Assembly: GCA_963920635.1 (NCBI GenBank)
Contig: OY987308.1
Span: 5,088,225-5,152,224 of the forward strand
Direction: 5' to 3'
Source of the DNA: Pseudeuparius sepicola
Lineage: Eukaryota; Arthropoda; Insecta; Coleoptera; Anthribidae
DNA length: 64,000 bases
This document shows positions 45,706 through 56,421 of the stretch, one piece after another (positions within the stretch are counted from its first letter, which is position 1; every line of letters starts with the position of its first letter). Position numbers and translations under genes: made by a program. A model generated the notes under the pieces. The model did not search any database, was not told the origin of the DNA, and saw nothing but the letters and a program-made list of their open reading frames with translations.

Positions 45706-46385
45706 TATATGCAGGGTGTGGATGGAATCTAGCTCCTAAGTTTTTTTAAGGAGCCAACTTTCACTGTATTTTTTTTTAAATTTTAACGCCCTCTATCACG
45801 CAAACGAACAGTTCCTGAACCTTATTTTGTTACGAATTTTTTTTGTTTTAAAATTTCATTGTTGAAGTTCTGCTACAAAAAAACCGACTCATCCTGTACT
45901 TACAACCCAAGAGACTTAATTCAAGTTAAATTAGTTTTATTCGTTAGCAAGTGACAAATTTAATTTCAACAATTGCAGCAGATATGTTCAATAATTGTCA
46001 ATTCTGCTCAACCAACATTCAGAGAACACATTAGAATCACCTAATAATCCAAATCAAAATGATCAGTGGGTCCTTAATTATATATAAATACTTAACCTTT
46101 TAAAACATTTGTTAGCTGACTCAAAGTAGCCACTTAATCAAATGCACCCAGGACTATTTGATAGTCGGAATATACATATTAAAAAATGGTCACTGAACTG
46201 TAACATAATATCACATCAAAAGAATCTAAGGGACAATGATAAAAATTATGAAATAAAACACAATTTCCCGACATATTTTTTTATATCATAGTTGTCCCTT
46301 AAATAGACTTATATGTGTCAAAATTCACAAAAAAATTAAGAAATTGTTTAAATTTACATAGTTTCCAGAAAAAACAAAATATATA
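45706..46385. other. Partial CAGGG-type terminus; otherwise no feature
   Basis: GCAGGGTGTGGATGG begins at 45711 immediately after the previous element, and CTCATCCTGTA is seen near 45887, so a degraded small element may fill 45711-45897. 45900-46385 shows no gene or repeat that I can support. Confidence 0.4.
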
Positions 46386-47631
46386 CAGGGTGTCCAACTT
46401 TATAACTGTACAAATCCGTAGAATCTTCATTTTTGGAGATAATCGCCTAAACTTTTTTTTGTTTGAAAGGTCTTCAAAACCCGCTTCTTTTGACTTTCCT
46501 GCCACATTCAAAATACAAATCCAGGGCCGGCTGCGATTTTTTTATACGCCCGATTTTCACGAAAACCATTTAGCGATTTTTTTATTTAAAATCTAACCCT
46601 ACAGCGCTAATTAGAACACCCCAAAACTCCCATATACCAAATTTGAACAAAAAATATACAGGGAGTTCCATTCTGTACAGTGTCAAAGTTGAGCAAAATA
46701 GGAATTTTAAAGACATCTGGCGAGTCAAGTGTGCCATGGAGTCCCTTCAAAACAGGTGAATGGTCAACAGGACCACTCAAAATGTTGGTGTGAAAGGATT
46801 TACTACAAAAATATACAGGGTATTTTTCTCTGAGCCATCTTAAAATTCTGAAATTTTATGAAACTTATACGGATCAAGAGTGCTCTGGAATCATTGAAAA
46901 AATATTGATAAACACAAAAGTAATGTATTTCTTAACAAAATGCCAACTAACAAATAAAAACAATTTAAATTATTGGACTTTTTTCGACAAAGTCACTGTC
47001 TAAGATTATACATTTTCTGTGCGTTTCCTTTGTGGCACACCAGCCACCTTAACTGATATGGACTTACTGACTGGCAGGCTTCTGTATCTTTTAGATTTAG
47101 TTCGTTTATGGTGTGTGGAGCGGTTTTGATATACTCGATTTTTGACCCATATAAAGTTCCAAAAATTCAGTAATTTGAGATGGCACAGATAAGAACACTC
47201 TGTATATTTTGTATTGGCCCTTTGCACACTAACACCTTGTGTGGCCCTATTGGCTTTTCAACTGTTTCAAGGGAATTCCATGGCACACTTGACTTGGCAG
47301 ATGCCTTTAAAATTCCTATTTTGCTCAACTTTGACAACCTGCAGAATGGAACTCCCTGTATATTTTTTATTCAAATTTGGTATTTAAGGGTTTTGGGGTA
47401 TTCTGATTTACGCTGTGGGGTCAGATTTTAAATAAAAAAATCGCTAAATGGTTTTCATGAAAATCGGGGGTATAAAAAAATCGCAGCCGGCCCTGGATTT
47501 GCATTTTGAAAATGACAGGAAGGTCAAAAGAAGCGGTTTTTGAAGGCCTTTCAAACAAAAAAAAGTTTAGGCGATTATCTCCAAAAATGAAGATTCTACG
47601 GATTTGTACAGTTATAAAGTTGGACACCCTG
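46386..47631. mobile_element. CAGGG-ended fold-back element, about 400-bp arms
   Basis: CAGGGTGTCCAACTTTATAA at the left mirrors TTATAAAGTTGGACACCCTG at the right, with TA outside both (46384-46385, 47632-47633). The arms continue through GGAGATAATCGCCTAAAC, GCGATTTTTTTAT and AGTGTGCCATGGAGTCCC with their complements. An inner ACAGGGAGTTCCATTCTG is mirrored by CAGAATGGAACTCCCTGT, which suggests nested or repeated ends. No transposase. ORFs on opposite strands at 46315 and 47421 encode mirrored peptides for this reason. Confidence 0.92.
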
Positions 47632-47763
47632 TATAACTATACTCATAAACTATACTCTATAGTTTGTATATACTTACCTAAAATGCAAAGGATTTTGGCC
47701 AATGAAATACAAGATCCTTATTAGTATTGCAATTGTTATTATTATTCTTTTGATGTTTTAGAC

Positions 47764-48040
47764 AATGGAAAACGACATTGACGAGAAAAATAATAATTTA
47801 TAAATCCAGTTGTAACAAACGCCAAGAAAAGCGGCAGAAATTATTGCTGCAAGCAGGGACTTCAAAAAATCAACCTAGCATAAAAAATTATTTTCCTACA
47901 AGCACAAGCACAAGCTAGTACATCACGTGAACGTTGTGAATCGTTAAATCAAACTACTCAATCTGAAGTAAATGTAGAGAAAAGTCAAACCAAAGACGAT
48001 GCGATAGCTGCATTATTACTTTTAACCGAAGACTTTAAGA
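47764..48040 (+). pseudogene. Decayed exon-like fragment
   Basis: After TTTTGATGTTTTAG (acceptor-like) the sequence reads in shifting frames MENDIDEKNNN, then KRQEKRQKLLLQAGTSKNQ, PSIKNYFPTSTSTS, and after a TAG ESLNQTTQSEVNVEKSQ, TKDDAIAALLLLTEDFKKC. The Ser/Thr and Glu/Lys composition looks coding. The family is not recognised. Stops and frameshifts mean it is not functional. Confidence 0.4.
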
Positions 48041-48059
48041 AGTGTCCACACAATTCACG

Positions 48060-49440
48060 TGTATTTTTTAATTTTATTGCTTATTAGACTTGCCATGTTT
48101 TCGGTTCTTATGTCTTTTCTGTGGGGCACATAATAACGAAAAAATCATGGTGGTAGTCCTAAAAAATTATTATTTAGGTTGCTGAAGTTTGCATGGAAAG
48201 GATAAAGAAGCGATTTGGCAATTGACACAAATGGTGTTTTAGCACCCAACACCGGCGATGATGTCTTTGAAATCAATAAACCAAATCAAGTACCTATGTC
48301 ATTATTAATTTATTTTTTTGTGTATTTTTTCTCTGGATGAAACAAAATTTCTTAAGTTTTTGCAATCAAGAACAAAAGCTTGGAACGAGAAGTTTCGCTG
48401 ACTTATGATTTATCTGGAAGAAACTCGGTATCATCATTTTATTATGTGTTTTATTCTAAAATATTACCTGAAACTAAGCTGTTAGTTTTTTTTGTGTACT
48501 TCAAAAGCAACAATGTTTATGACAAAAGGTTGCTAATAATTATAAGAAAATATAGCTCCTACCCTATATTTATTTATTTAACATTTTCTATAGAAAGCAA
48601 CAAACATATGGCATTTAATATAATCTGTATTTTAGATTGCAGATACCTTAATTGAATTTATGCTTTTTTATTTGTTCGGTGTTGTAAAAAAACTAAATCT
48701 TCAGGTGGGTTATTCCAACATGTTATTTTATTCTGTGTATTATATTTTTTATTTATTTCAGAGAGATCAAGCACTAGAGTAGGATATGTTTGGGCAACGA
48801 TTACCCAAAATGATTTTGCAAAAAATAGGATAGACTTATGTTTCAGAACATTACCAAAAAATTTTAAATAATATGTATTAATTTTGAAGAGGAATGTTTT
48901 TACGTTTCCCGATTCAAAAATATCTACATTTTATTCAAATCGAATCCAAAGCCTTAAGTAATATCCTCGCCAGTCTTTTTTCAATGTGTACTTGCAGAGT
49001 GAATCTGAAATAAATGTTATCCTAGATGGCGTTAGAGTCTACATCTTACCGGCTACTGCTGGTTAAAGATTAACTTAGCCATGAATTGTTCCTGGGTTAT
49101 GGCCGGCTGATGACGGCATAACAAGCTAGAAACAGTTGTCTGTCTCGGTCTGCCCACCTTTCAGCATGTAACCATGCCATCCATTAGATATTGGGTGCTG
49201 ATTCACTATGTCAGTTACTGAAAATAGTCCCAAAAGCCGCTAAACTATAGTATTTTGTTGAATATTTGGGGATGTTAATTATCATCTCATGTCTAAATGT
49301 TAACCTTTTTCCCACCAAAAAAGTGGTCATCCCTTTAACCATAATTGTCCCACGAAGTCATGGGAGCTATAAAGGGAATGGAAATATTTGTTGACAGCCG
49401 ACTAAGTCTGTTGCGTAACTGTCCTCAAATCATTGACTGA
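48060..49440 (+). repeat. Zinc-finger flank module, copy 5
   Basis: Matches 13010-13580, 22440-23880 and 17085-17420 in order, plus the 5847-5990 block at 49305-49440. It lacks the hairpin at 22998-23145 and the TAGT fold-back, giving empty sites for both. No zinc-finger coding exon lies beside it on this strand. Confidence 0.75.
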
Positions 49441-50240
49441 AAATTGAAAAGACTGGCTACGCAGCGGTTCCTACCAATGAGTGAGAGATAAAAAAAATAA
49501 CTTTGGCTACAAGAAACCCTACGGAACCCCCGCTTCCAGTTCCAGTCCATGGGCCGGTCTCATACAAAGCGCCCGGGCCGATTTTAGGTGCCAGTCCGCC
49601 CCTGCTTCTGGGAAAATAATATCGATGATAACACAGCGGCCATTTTCCCAAAAATCAAAAAAGCGAATTATCGGTCATAATCGGGACTTAGTATGTCCCA
49701 TTTAAGAACCCCTCAAATAATGTAATGTCTTATTTGTCGTTTTGTGTAAAATGGAAATTATTTTAGTTCAAAGTACAACATAGGTCCAAGATTTTTGTTG
49801 GTTTTAGTTTTGTAGGTTGAGAAATTATACTAATCAAAACAACATATATTTTAATAATCATAAAGAGAACTAATTTAATTATTATTGTACATTATGCCTT
49901 ATACAATAGCTACATTATAAATAATTATTTTGTAACATTTTCATACAATATTACTTGGGATAATTATTTCTTTGAATACTTTTAATAATAATAACCTATT
50001 TTCCAGGAATATATCTATTTGTGAATTGTTAGGCGGCTAGTTTTATTCCTTAGAACTTTTTCTTTTTGTTTGTTTAACAATCAAAAGAAAACTTGGCAAC
50101 TTCAACTTATACCACTTTAATCTTTGCTTCAAAAATGCAAGTGAAGTGATATCTAATTACGCTCTTCTTTGATAAACTTCAATAATTTTGCTGGTGGTGA
50201 TCTGCAGTTAACACGATTACTTGCTGCTGCCTGCTGCTGT
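49441..50240. mobile_element. Fragments of mobile elements
   Basis: GCCAGTCCGCCCCTG at 49592-49606 read in reverse (CAGGGGCGGACTGGC) resembles a hAT-type terminus. 49611-49715 is a partial copy of the right arm of the element at 50618-51459 (AATAATATCGATGA, CAGCGGCCATTTTCCC, TAGTATGTCCCATTTAAG). 49716-50240 is AT-rich with no recognisable feature. Confidence 0.5.
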
Positions 50241-50456
50241 TTACATTTCTTCGGTTAATTCTATTTGCTCCAGAAATGCGGCTCTTTTCGTGGTTTCGAG
50301 AATTACAATGTCTCCATTTTCCTCATCTCCATGAGTTACCTACTTCTTGAACCGGAATGAATTTCTTTGAGGTCTTACCAATTTTGACACCACTGCTTCT
50401 TTGGTTAGGTTTCTAGATGGTGGAGCGCCATTTTCCGTGATCTTTCGTGTTGCATT
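50241..50456 (-). pseudogene. Coding-like fragment with an in-frame TAG
   Basis: On the minus strand: TRKITENGAPPSRNLTKEA, SKLVRPQRNSFRFKK, TAG, then in the same frame THGDEENGDIVILETTKRA, AFLEQIELTEEM and TAA at 50241. The composition on both sides of the TAG is protein-like. It may be a relic, or the TAG may lie at a donor (AAGTAGGTAACT). I do not recognise the family. Confidence 0.4.
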
Positions 50457-50617
50457 AAAAAAAATCCTGTTCATTAAAATGAATATAGAACACGCACACA
50501 TAGTCCATGACACCTTTCTAAATTTAGTTTTTTCTCTTGAAAACCTAAAAATCAGCAAGAAATAAAAAAATATCATTGAAAAACAATATTATTTGGCAAA
50601 AAAATTATATCTATGTA

Positions 50618-51459
50618 CAGGGTGATCCAAACTCGACGCCCCAGGCCTACAGCGGGAACACCAAAACTCAAAATAAAATTCCGAAAAGGGGTTCTTAAAT
50701 GGGACATACTAAGGTCAAATTTTGACCGAAAATTAGCTTTTTTGATGTATGGGAAAATGGTCGCTGTGACGTCATCGATATTATTTTCCCAACATACCAG
50801 TTTTTCTCTATATATTGAAAGTCCTTATCATTCTCAACAACTTTTATAGAAAGAAATTTTCTGTATCTTTTGTCGTTCCAAATCTACAGGGTCAAATATG
50901 TAAAAACAATATGGAAACAATTGATAGTCAGAAATTATTTAAGAGTGTTAGGGTGCCTTGCGCACCCTTAAATTTATCAACTGGAATATTTAAAAAAAAA
51001 TTGTAACAAACAATAATAACAAACAAGTTAGTAACAAGCACAATTCAGAAATTTAATAAATATTCCAGTTTAATAAATTTAAGGGTGCGCAAGGCACCCT
51101 AACATATTCTTAAATTGTTTCCATAGCTACCTAGATTTCGAAAAATGATTAGAAAAAATTCCATGTTTTTTTACATATTTAACCCTGTAGATTTGAAAAG
51201 ATAAAAGATACAGAAAATTTATTTCTATAAAAGTTGTTGAGAATGATAAAGACTTTCAATATATAGAGAAAAACTGGTATGTTTCTGTAAAAATAATATC
51301 GATGACGTCACAGCGGCCATTTTCCCAAACATCAAAAGAGCTAATTTTCGGTCAAAATTTGACCTTAGTATGTCCCATTTAAGAACCCCTTTTCGAAATT
51401 TTATTATGAGTTTTCGTCTTCGCGCTGTAGGCCTTGGACATCGAGTTTCCTTCACCCTG
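50618..51459. mobile_element. CAGGG-ended fold-back element, about 240-bp arms
   Basis: CAGGGTGATCCAAACTCGA at the left and TCGAGTTTCCTTCACCCTG at the right, flanked by TA (50616-50617, 51460-51461). Arms include AAAAGGGGTTCTTAAATGGG and its complement, and CAATATATAGAGAAAAACTG and its complement. Two inner blocks, AGGGTGCCTTGCGCACCCT near 50948 and AGGGTGCGCAAGGCACCCT near 51085, are palindromic. No transposase. Confidence 0.92.
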
Positions 51460-51461
51460 TA

Positions 51462-51839
51462 CACATAAGATTTCCATTTGGCCCAAACTACCGAAAACCG
51501 ACTAAAATGTCATAGTAGTTATTCAATAATACAAAACCAACTACTATTTTGGGACCTATTTTTTCTTTTATAAGGCCGGTATTACACCTGTCAATTTCTT
51601 GGTCATTAAATTGTGCAAGTTAGATTGTAGAAAAGGTGGAAATGTGAATGATTAAAATTGTTTAACTTAACTATTTTTTCTGTTTTTAACATTAAGGGAA
51701 AAATTCTACATTTTTGAACTAATTCGATACAAAAAGTTTTTTTGAAATGTTATTCTATTTAAATAGGGGGATGCACATTTTGTTCATTTGAGTCTGAATG
51801 GAGCCTATGTATTAGTGGTTGTTTCAAAATGCTTTTCAA
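51462..51839. other. No feature
   Basis: AT-rich; 51490-51520 resembles 6335-6365 (GACTAAAATGTCATAGTA). No gene is visible. Confidence 0.4.
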
Positions 51840-52115
51840 GTTTTCTCTTTTTCGCCACAGCACGGACTGTATGAAAGTGTTTGTTTAAATTCGATTTACA
51901 TTTGAGGTATAGGAACGCTTTGTAGTTATACAAGCACGCGACTTATCAGTATGGACTGCATTAAGGTGTCTCTTTAAACTCTCTTGCCAGTTCGAGGTAA
52001 ATGAGCACTTTGCACAGTTATACTTGGGACCATGCGACTTATCTGCATGGAGCGCATCAAAGTGTCTTTTTAAACTCTCTTGCCAGTTTGTGGTAAATGA
52101 GCACTTTGTACAGTT
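51840..52115 (-). pseudogene. Untranslated extra fingers after the gene C stop
   Basis: Past the stop of gene C, two complete fingers remain readable on the minus strand (CTKCSFTTNWQESLKRHFD-type, then a CAKCSFTSNWQESLKRHLN-type), followed by a degraded third. The stop is a single change, TAT to TAA, at a conserved Tyr. They are relics of a longer array or would need readthrough. Confidence 0.75.
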
Positions 52116-53499
52116 TTATTTGGGAGCACACGACTTATCAGCATGTATTGCATTAAGGTGAATCTTTAAATTATTTTTCCAGTTTGTGGTAAATGAGCAC
52201 TTTGTACAGTTATACTTGGGAGCATGATTATCGGCATGGACTCTATCAAGGTGAATCTTTAAATTCCCTTTACTCCTTGAGGTATATGAGCATTTTGTAC
52301 AGTTATACTTGGGAGCATGCGACTTATTATCACTGTGGAGCACATCAAAGTGTTTCTTTATACTCACTTTCCAGTTTGTGGTAAATGAGCACTTTGTACA
52401 GTTATACTTGGGAGCACGCGACTTATCAGCATGTATTGCATTAAGGTGACTCTTTAAATTATTTTTCCAGTTTGTGGTAAATGAGCACTTTGTACAGTTA
52501 TACTTGGGAGCATGATTATCGGCATGGACTCCATCAAAGTGAATCTTTAAATTCCCTTTACTCCTTGAGGTATATGAGCATTTTGTACAGTTATACTTGG
52601 GAGCATGCGACTTATTATCAGTGTGGAGCGCATCAAAGTGTTTCTTTATACTCACTTTCCAGTTTGAGGTAAATGAGCAGTTTGTACAGTTATACTTGGG
52701 CGCACGTGACTTATCAGCATGTACTGCGTTAAGGTGACCCTTTAAATTATATTTCCAGTTTGTGGTAAATGAACACTTTGTACAGTTATACTTGGGAGCA
52801 TGCGACTTGTCAGTATGGAGCGCATCAAAGTGTTTCTTTATACTCACTTTCCAGTTTGTGGTAAATGAGCACTTTGTACAGTTATACTTGGGAGCATGAT
52901 TATCGGCATGGACTCCATCAAGATGAATCTTTAAATTCCATTTATTCCTTGAGGTATATGAGCATTTTGTACAAATATACTTGGGAGCATGCGACTTATC
53001 TCCATGGAGTGCATCAAAGTGTCTCTTTAAACTCTTTTTCCAGTTTGAGGTAAATGAGCACTTTGTACAGTTATATTTGGGAACACGCGTTTGATTCAGT
53101 TTTGAGCTATTTTGTTCATGTTCATGTCTACTTTGATTATGGCTCTTCAACTTGTTTTTTCTTAACGTACTAAAGGAGCACTTTGGGCAAGTATGCCTCT
53201 TAGTACAAGACTTATCAGCATTATTGGCATTGTCTTTATCATCAAGGATATTCTGTGGCTCATACTGCTGCCGGTGGTATGCCAAATTGAGTTCGTTGTT
53301 AGACGAGTGTTTGGAATAATTGCGCTCAATCTCAAACTCCTCGTGGCATTTCCAGTCAGCCCCATGTTGTGAATCATCACTTGCATTGTCGCTACAAGGC
53401 ACATGCTTGAAATCACCTTCTGCATCAGGCCAATGGTTGAGTATAAGCCAGCTGTCGTCTTCCTGCTGTTGAACTGAGCCAGAAAAGTTGCAGTCCGAG
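52116..53499 (-). CDS. C2H2 zinc-finger protein, terminal exon (gene C)
   Basis: A relative of genes A and B on the opposite strand; about 460 residues in this exon. The acceptor TTCTTTTCCAG ends at 53500 and is followed by the same split-codon phase and SDCNFSGSVQQQEDD. An acidic leader of about 110 residues precedes one finger like the A/B spacer finger (CPKCSFSTLRKNKLKSH) and ten tandem fingers, C-x2-C-x12-H-x4-H, linked by ADKSHAPKYN. Helices vary: WKKS, NKWN, WKVS, WKYN, SKGN, WKNN; a three-finger pattern (SKGN, WKNN, WKVS) recurs. Stop TAA at 52116-52118. Fingers differ mainly at helix contact positions. Upstream exons not seen. Probable nuclear DNA-binding protein. Confidence 0.85.
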
Positions 53500-53905
53500 C
53501 TGGAAAAGAAAAGCCAATTAGATGTCACAAATATGCGGAGGATCTAATATATTTTTCTTAATAACTAGCAAGTGCAGGAAGAAAATCAGAAAATGTTAGA
53601 ATTTAAACAAATGTGTAGTTACGAGTTATATCTATGAGTAGACAGCATATCAGCATTGTTAGTTGTAAGAGGATGTTTAAGGTATTTTTTATTTTTTGTT
53701 CTAAAGTTCTATCACGAGTTATGTCGTATAATGACCTTTATGGCTGGATTATAAATTCTGGCACGAGTTGTTTCAAAATTGCAAAAGTAGATTGTCTTCA
53801 CAGCACATTGCCTTTTGAGGTAAAATATTAAGCCGATCCTGCACCCAGTAAACTATTATACCTGTACACAGTGGAGTCTTATCGGGTTGATGTATTTCAG
53901 AGAGG
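53500..53905 (-). other. Intron of gene C
   Basis: Non-coding sequence upstream of the gene C acceptor on the minus strand. No exon recognised. Confidence 0.4.
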
Positions 53906-54151
53906 TCAACGGTATAAATGCGAATATACTATACAGTTATCCTTGGGAGCACACATTAGACTCAGTTTTGAAGCGGGCATGCCCATTGTGATACTTTCCT
54001 CAGGGTCATGGCTACTTTGATTATGTTGCACCTTCTGACGCTTCAACATGCTGGAGGAGCCCTTTGAGCAAGTTTGCTTTTTAGTAGATGACTTATCGGC
54101 ATAGCCTGCTTCAAGTTGATGTCTTATACGCAACTTTGAACTTGGCAAATA
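53906..54151 (-). pseudogene. Relic of another zinc-finger exon
   Basis: ADKSSTKKQTCSKGSSSMLK and VQHNQSSHDPEES followed by SKLSLMCAPKDNCIVYS correspond to the spacer region of genes A and B (KLKSHEVQHDQSRHDPESSKLSLTHAHK shortened: KSHEVQHDQSRHDPESS). Finger cysteines and histidines are mostly lost and the frame ends at 53906. It lies 5' of gene C on the same strand, so this end of the cluster was also tandemly duplicated. Confidence 0.7.
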
Positions 54152-54351
54152 CTCTGTGCTAGTTTCCCCAATTTTGTGGAATGCGATAAAATAAATGGAA
54201 AAACTAATAAATAAAACTAATAGACATATAGATTTAAAAGATAAATCAGAGTAGATACATATATTATAAATATGCAACATTATAAATATGCATTGATACA
54301 GTAATTAATAATGCCTAGTGCGACAAAGGGGAAATATATAATATCTAAATC

Positions 54352-54369
54352 TATATATATATATATATA
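54352..54369. repeat. TA microsatellite, left border of the satellite
   Basis: About nine TA repeats directly before the first 326-bp monomer. Confidence 0.9.
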
Positions 54370-56386
54370 ATTACAAGAAAAGGTGATAATGGGCAAACAC
54401 TCAAAGTTAACAAAAAGAAAAAACTAGTAACCGCATACACGTGTTTCATGCTATTTGGCAATCATCGGTACGGTGTAACATTAACCAAATCAAAAGATAG
54501 GCATGATTTGGGAAGCAACAAATGAAGTCCAGGCAGGAGCCAACAGCACATTTGCAGCTTCAGTCAGCACATCCCCGATTTTGGGGCTTGTACTAAAATC
54601 GCCACGGAGGCTGCTAAAGCGACCTGCGTGGAAATCTTCATAACCCAAGATACAATGACAATAAGGATGTAAGATTAGCAAGTGTAAATGTAATAATTAC
54701 AAGAAAAGGTGATAATGGGCAAACACTCAAAGTTAACAAAAAGAAAAAACTAGTAACCGCATACACGTGTTTCATGCTATTTGGCAATCATCGGTACGGT
54801 GTAACATTAACCAAATCAAAAGATAGGCATGATTTGGGAAGCAACAAATGAAGTCCAGGCAGGAGCCAACAGCACATTTGCAGCTTCAGTCAGCACATCC
54901 CCGATTTTGGGGCTTGTACTAACATCGTCACGGAGGCTGCTAAAGCGACCTGCGTGGAAATCTTCATAACCCAAGATACAATGACAATAAGGATGTAAGA
55001 TTAGCGAGTGTAAATGTAATAATTACAAGAAAAGGTGATAATGGGCAAACACTCAAAGTTAACAAAAAGAAAAAACTAGTAACCGCATACACGTGTTTCA
55101 TGCTATTTGGCAATCATCGGTACGGTGTAACATTAACCAAATCAAAAGATAGGCATGATTTGGGAAGCAACAAATGAAGTCCAGGCAGGAGCCAACAGCA
55201 CATTTGCAGCTCCTGCCTGGACTTCATTTGTTGCTTCCCAAATCATGCCTATCTTTTGATTTGGTTAATGTTACACCGTACCGATGATTGCCAAATAGCA
55301 TGAAACACGTGTATGCGGTTACTAGTTTTTTCTTTTTGTTAACTTTGAGTGTTTGCCCATTATCACCTTTTCTTGTAATTATTACATTTACACTCGCTAA
55401 TCTTACATCCTTATTGTCATTGTATCTTGGGTTATGAAGATTTCCACGCAGGTCGCTTTAGCAGCCTCCGTGGCGATGTTAGTACAAGCCCCAAAATCGG
55501 GGATGTGCTGACTGAAGCTGCAAATGTGCTGTTGGCTCCTGCCTGGACTTCATTTGTTGCTTCCCAAATCATGCCTATCTTTTGATTTGGTTAATGTTAC
55601 ACCGTACCGATGATTGCCAAATAGCATGAAACACGTGTATGCGGTTACTAGTTTTTTCTTTTTGTTAACTTTGAGTGTTTGCCCATTATCACCTTTTCTT
55701 GTAATTATTACATTTACACTCGCTAATCTTACATCCTTATTGTCATTGTATCTTGGGTTATGAAGATTTCCACGCAGGTCGCTTTAGCAGCCTCCGTGGC
55801 GATGTTAGTACAAGCCCCAAAATCGGGGATGTGCTGACTGAAGCTGCAAATGTGCTGTTGGCTCCTGCCTGGACTTCATTTGTTGCTTCCCAAATCATGC
55901 CTATCTTTTGATTTGGTTAATGTTACACCGTACCGATGATTGCCAAATAGCATGAAACACGTGTATGCGGTTACTAGTTTTTTCTTTTTGTTAACTTTGA
56001 GTGTTTGCCCATTATCACCTTTTCTTGTAATTATTACATTTACACTCGCTAATCTTACATCCTTATTGTCATTGTATCTTGGGTTATGAAGATTTCCACG
56101 CAGGTCGCTTTAGCAGCCTCCGTGGCGATGTTAGTACAAGCCCCAAAATCGGGGATGTGCTGACTGAAGCTGCAAATGTGCTGTTGGCTCCTGCCTGGAC
56201 TTCATTTGTTGCTTCCCAAATCATGCCTATCTTTTGATTTGGTTAATGTTACACCGTACCGATGATTGCCAAATAGCATGAAACACGTGTATGCGGTTAC
56301 TAGTTTTTTCTTTTTGTTAACTTTGAGTGTTTGCCCATTATCACCTTTTCTTGTAATTATTACATTTACACTCGCTAATCTTACAT

Positions 56387-56390
<4 letters not shown>
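54370..56390. repeat. 326-bp satellite in head-to-head orientation
   Basis: Plus-oriented monomers start TTACAAGAAAAGG at 54371, 54697 and 55023 (2.6 copies to 55191). From 55210 the complementary strand is read: CTCCTGCCTGG recurs at 55210, 55536, 55862 and 56188 (3.6 copies). The centre is an 18-nt spacer (55192-55209). The result is an inverted repeat with arms of about 820 bp and few mismatches. Monomers contain short ORFs with no recognisable product; I do not call them genes. Confidence 0.93.

Positions 56391-56419
<29 letters not shown>
56391..56419. repeat. AT microsatellite, right border of the satellite
   Basis: About 14 AT repeats directly after the last inverted monomer, mirroring the left border. 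Confidence 0.9.

Positions 56420-56421
<2 letters not shown>

Noticed and set aside
46315..47724. Mirrored ORFs in the 46386-47631 element
   Set aside because: Same explanation: inverted arms.
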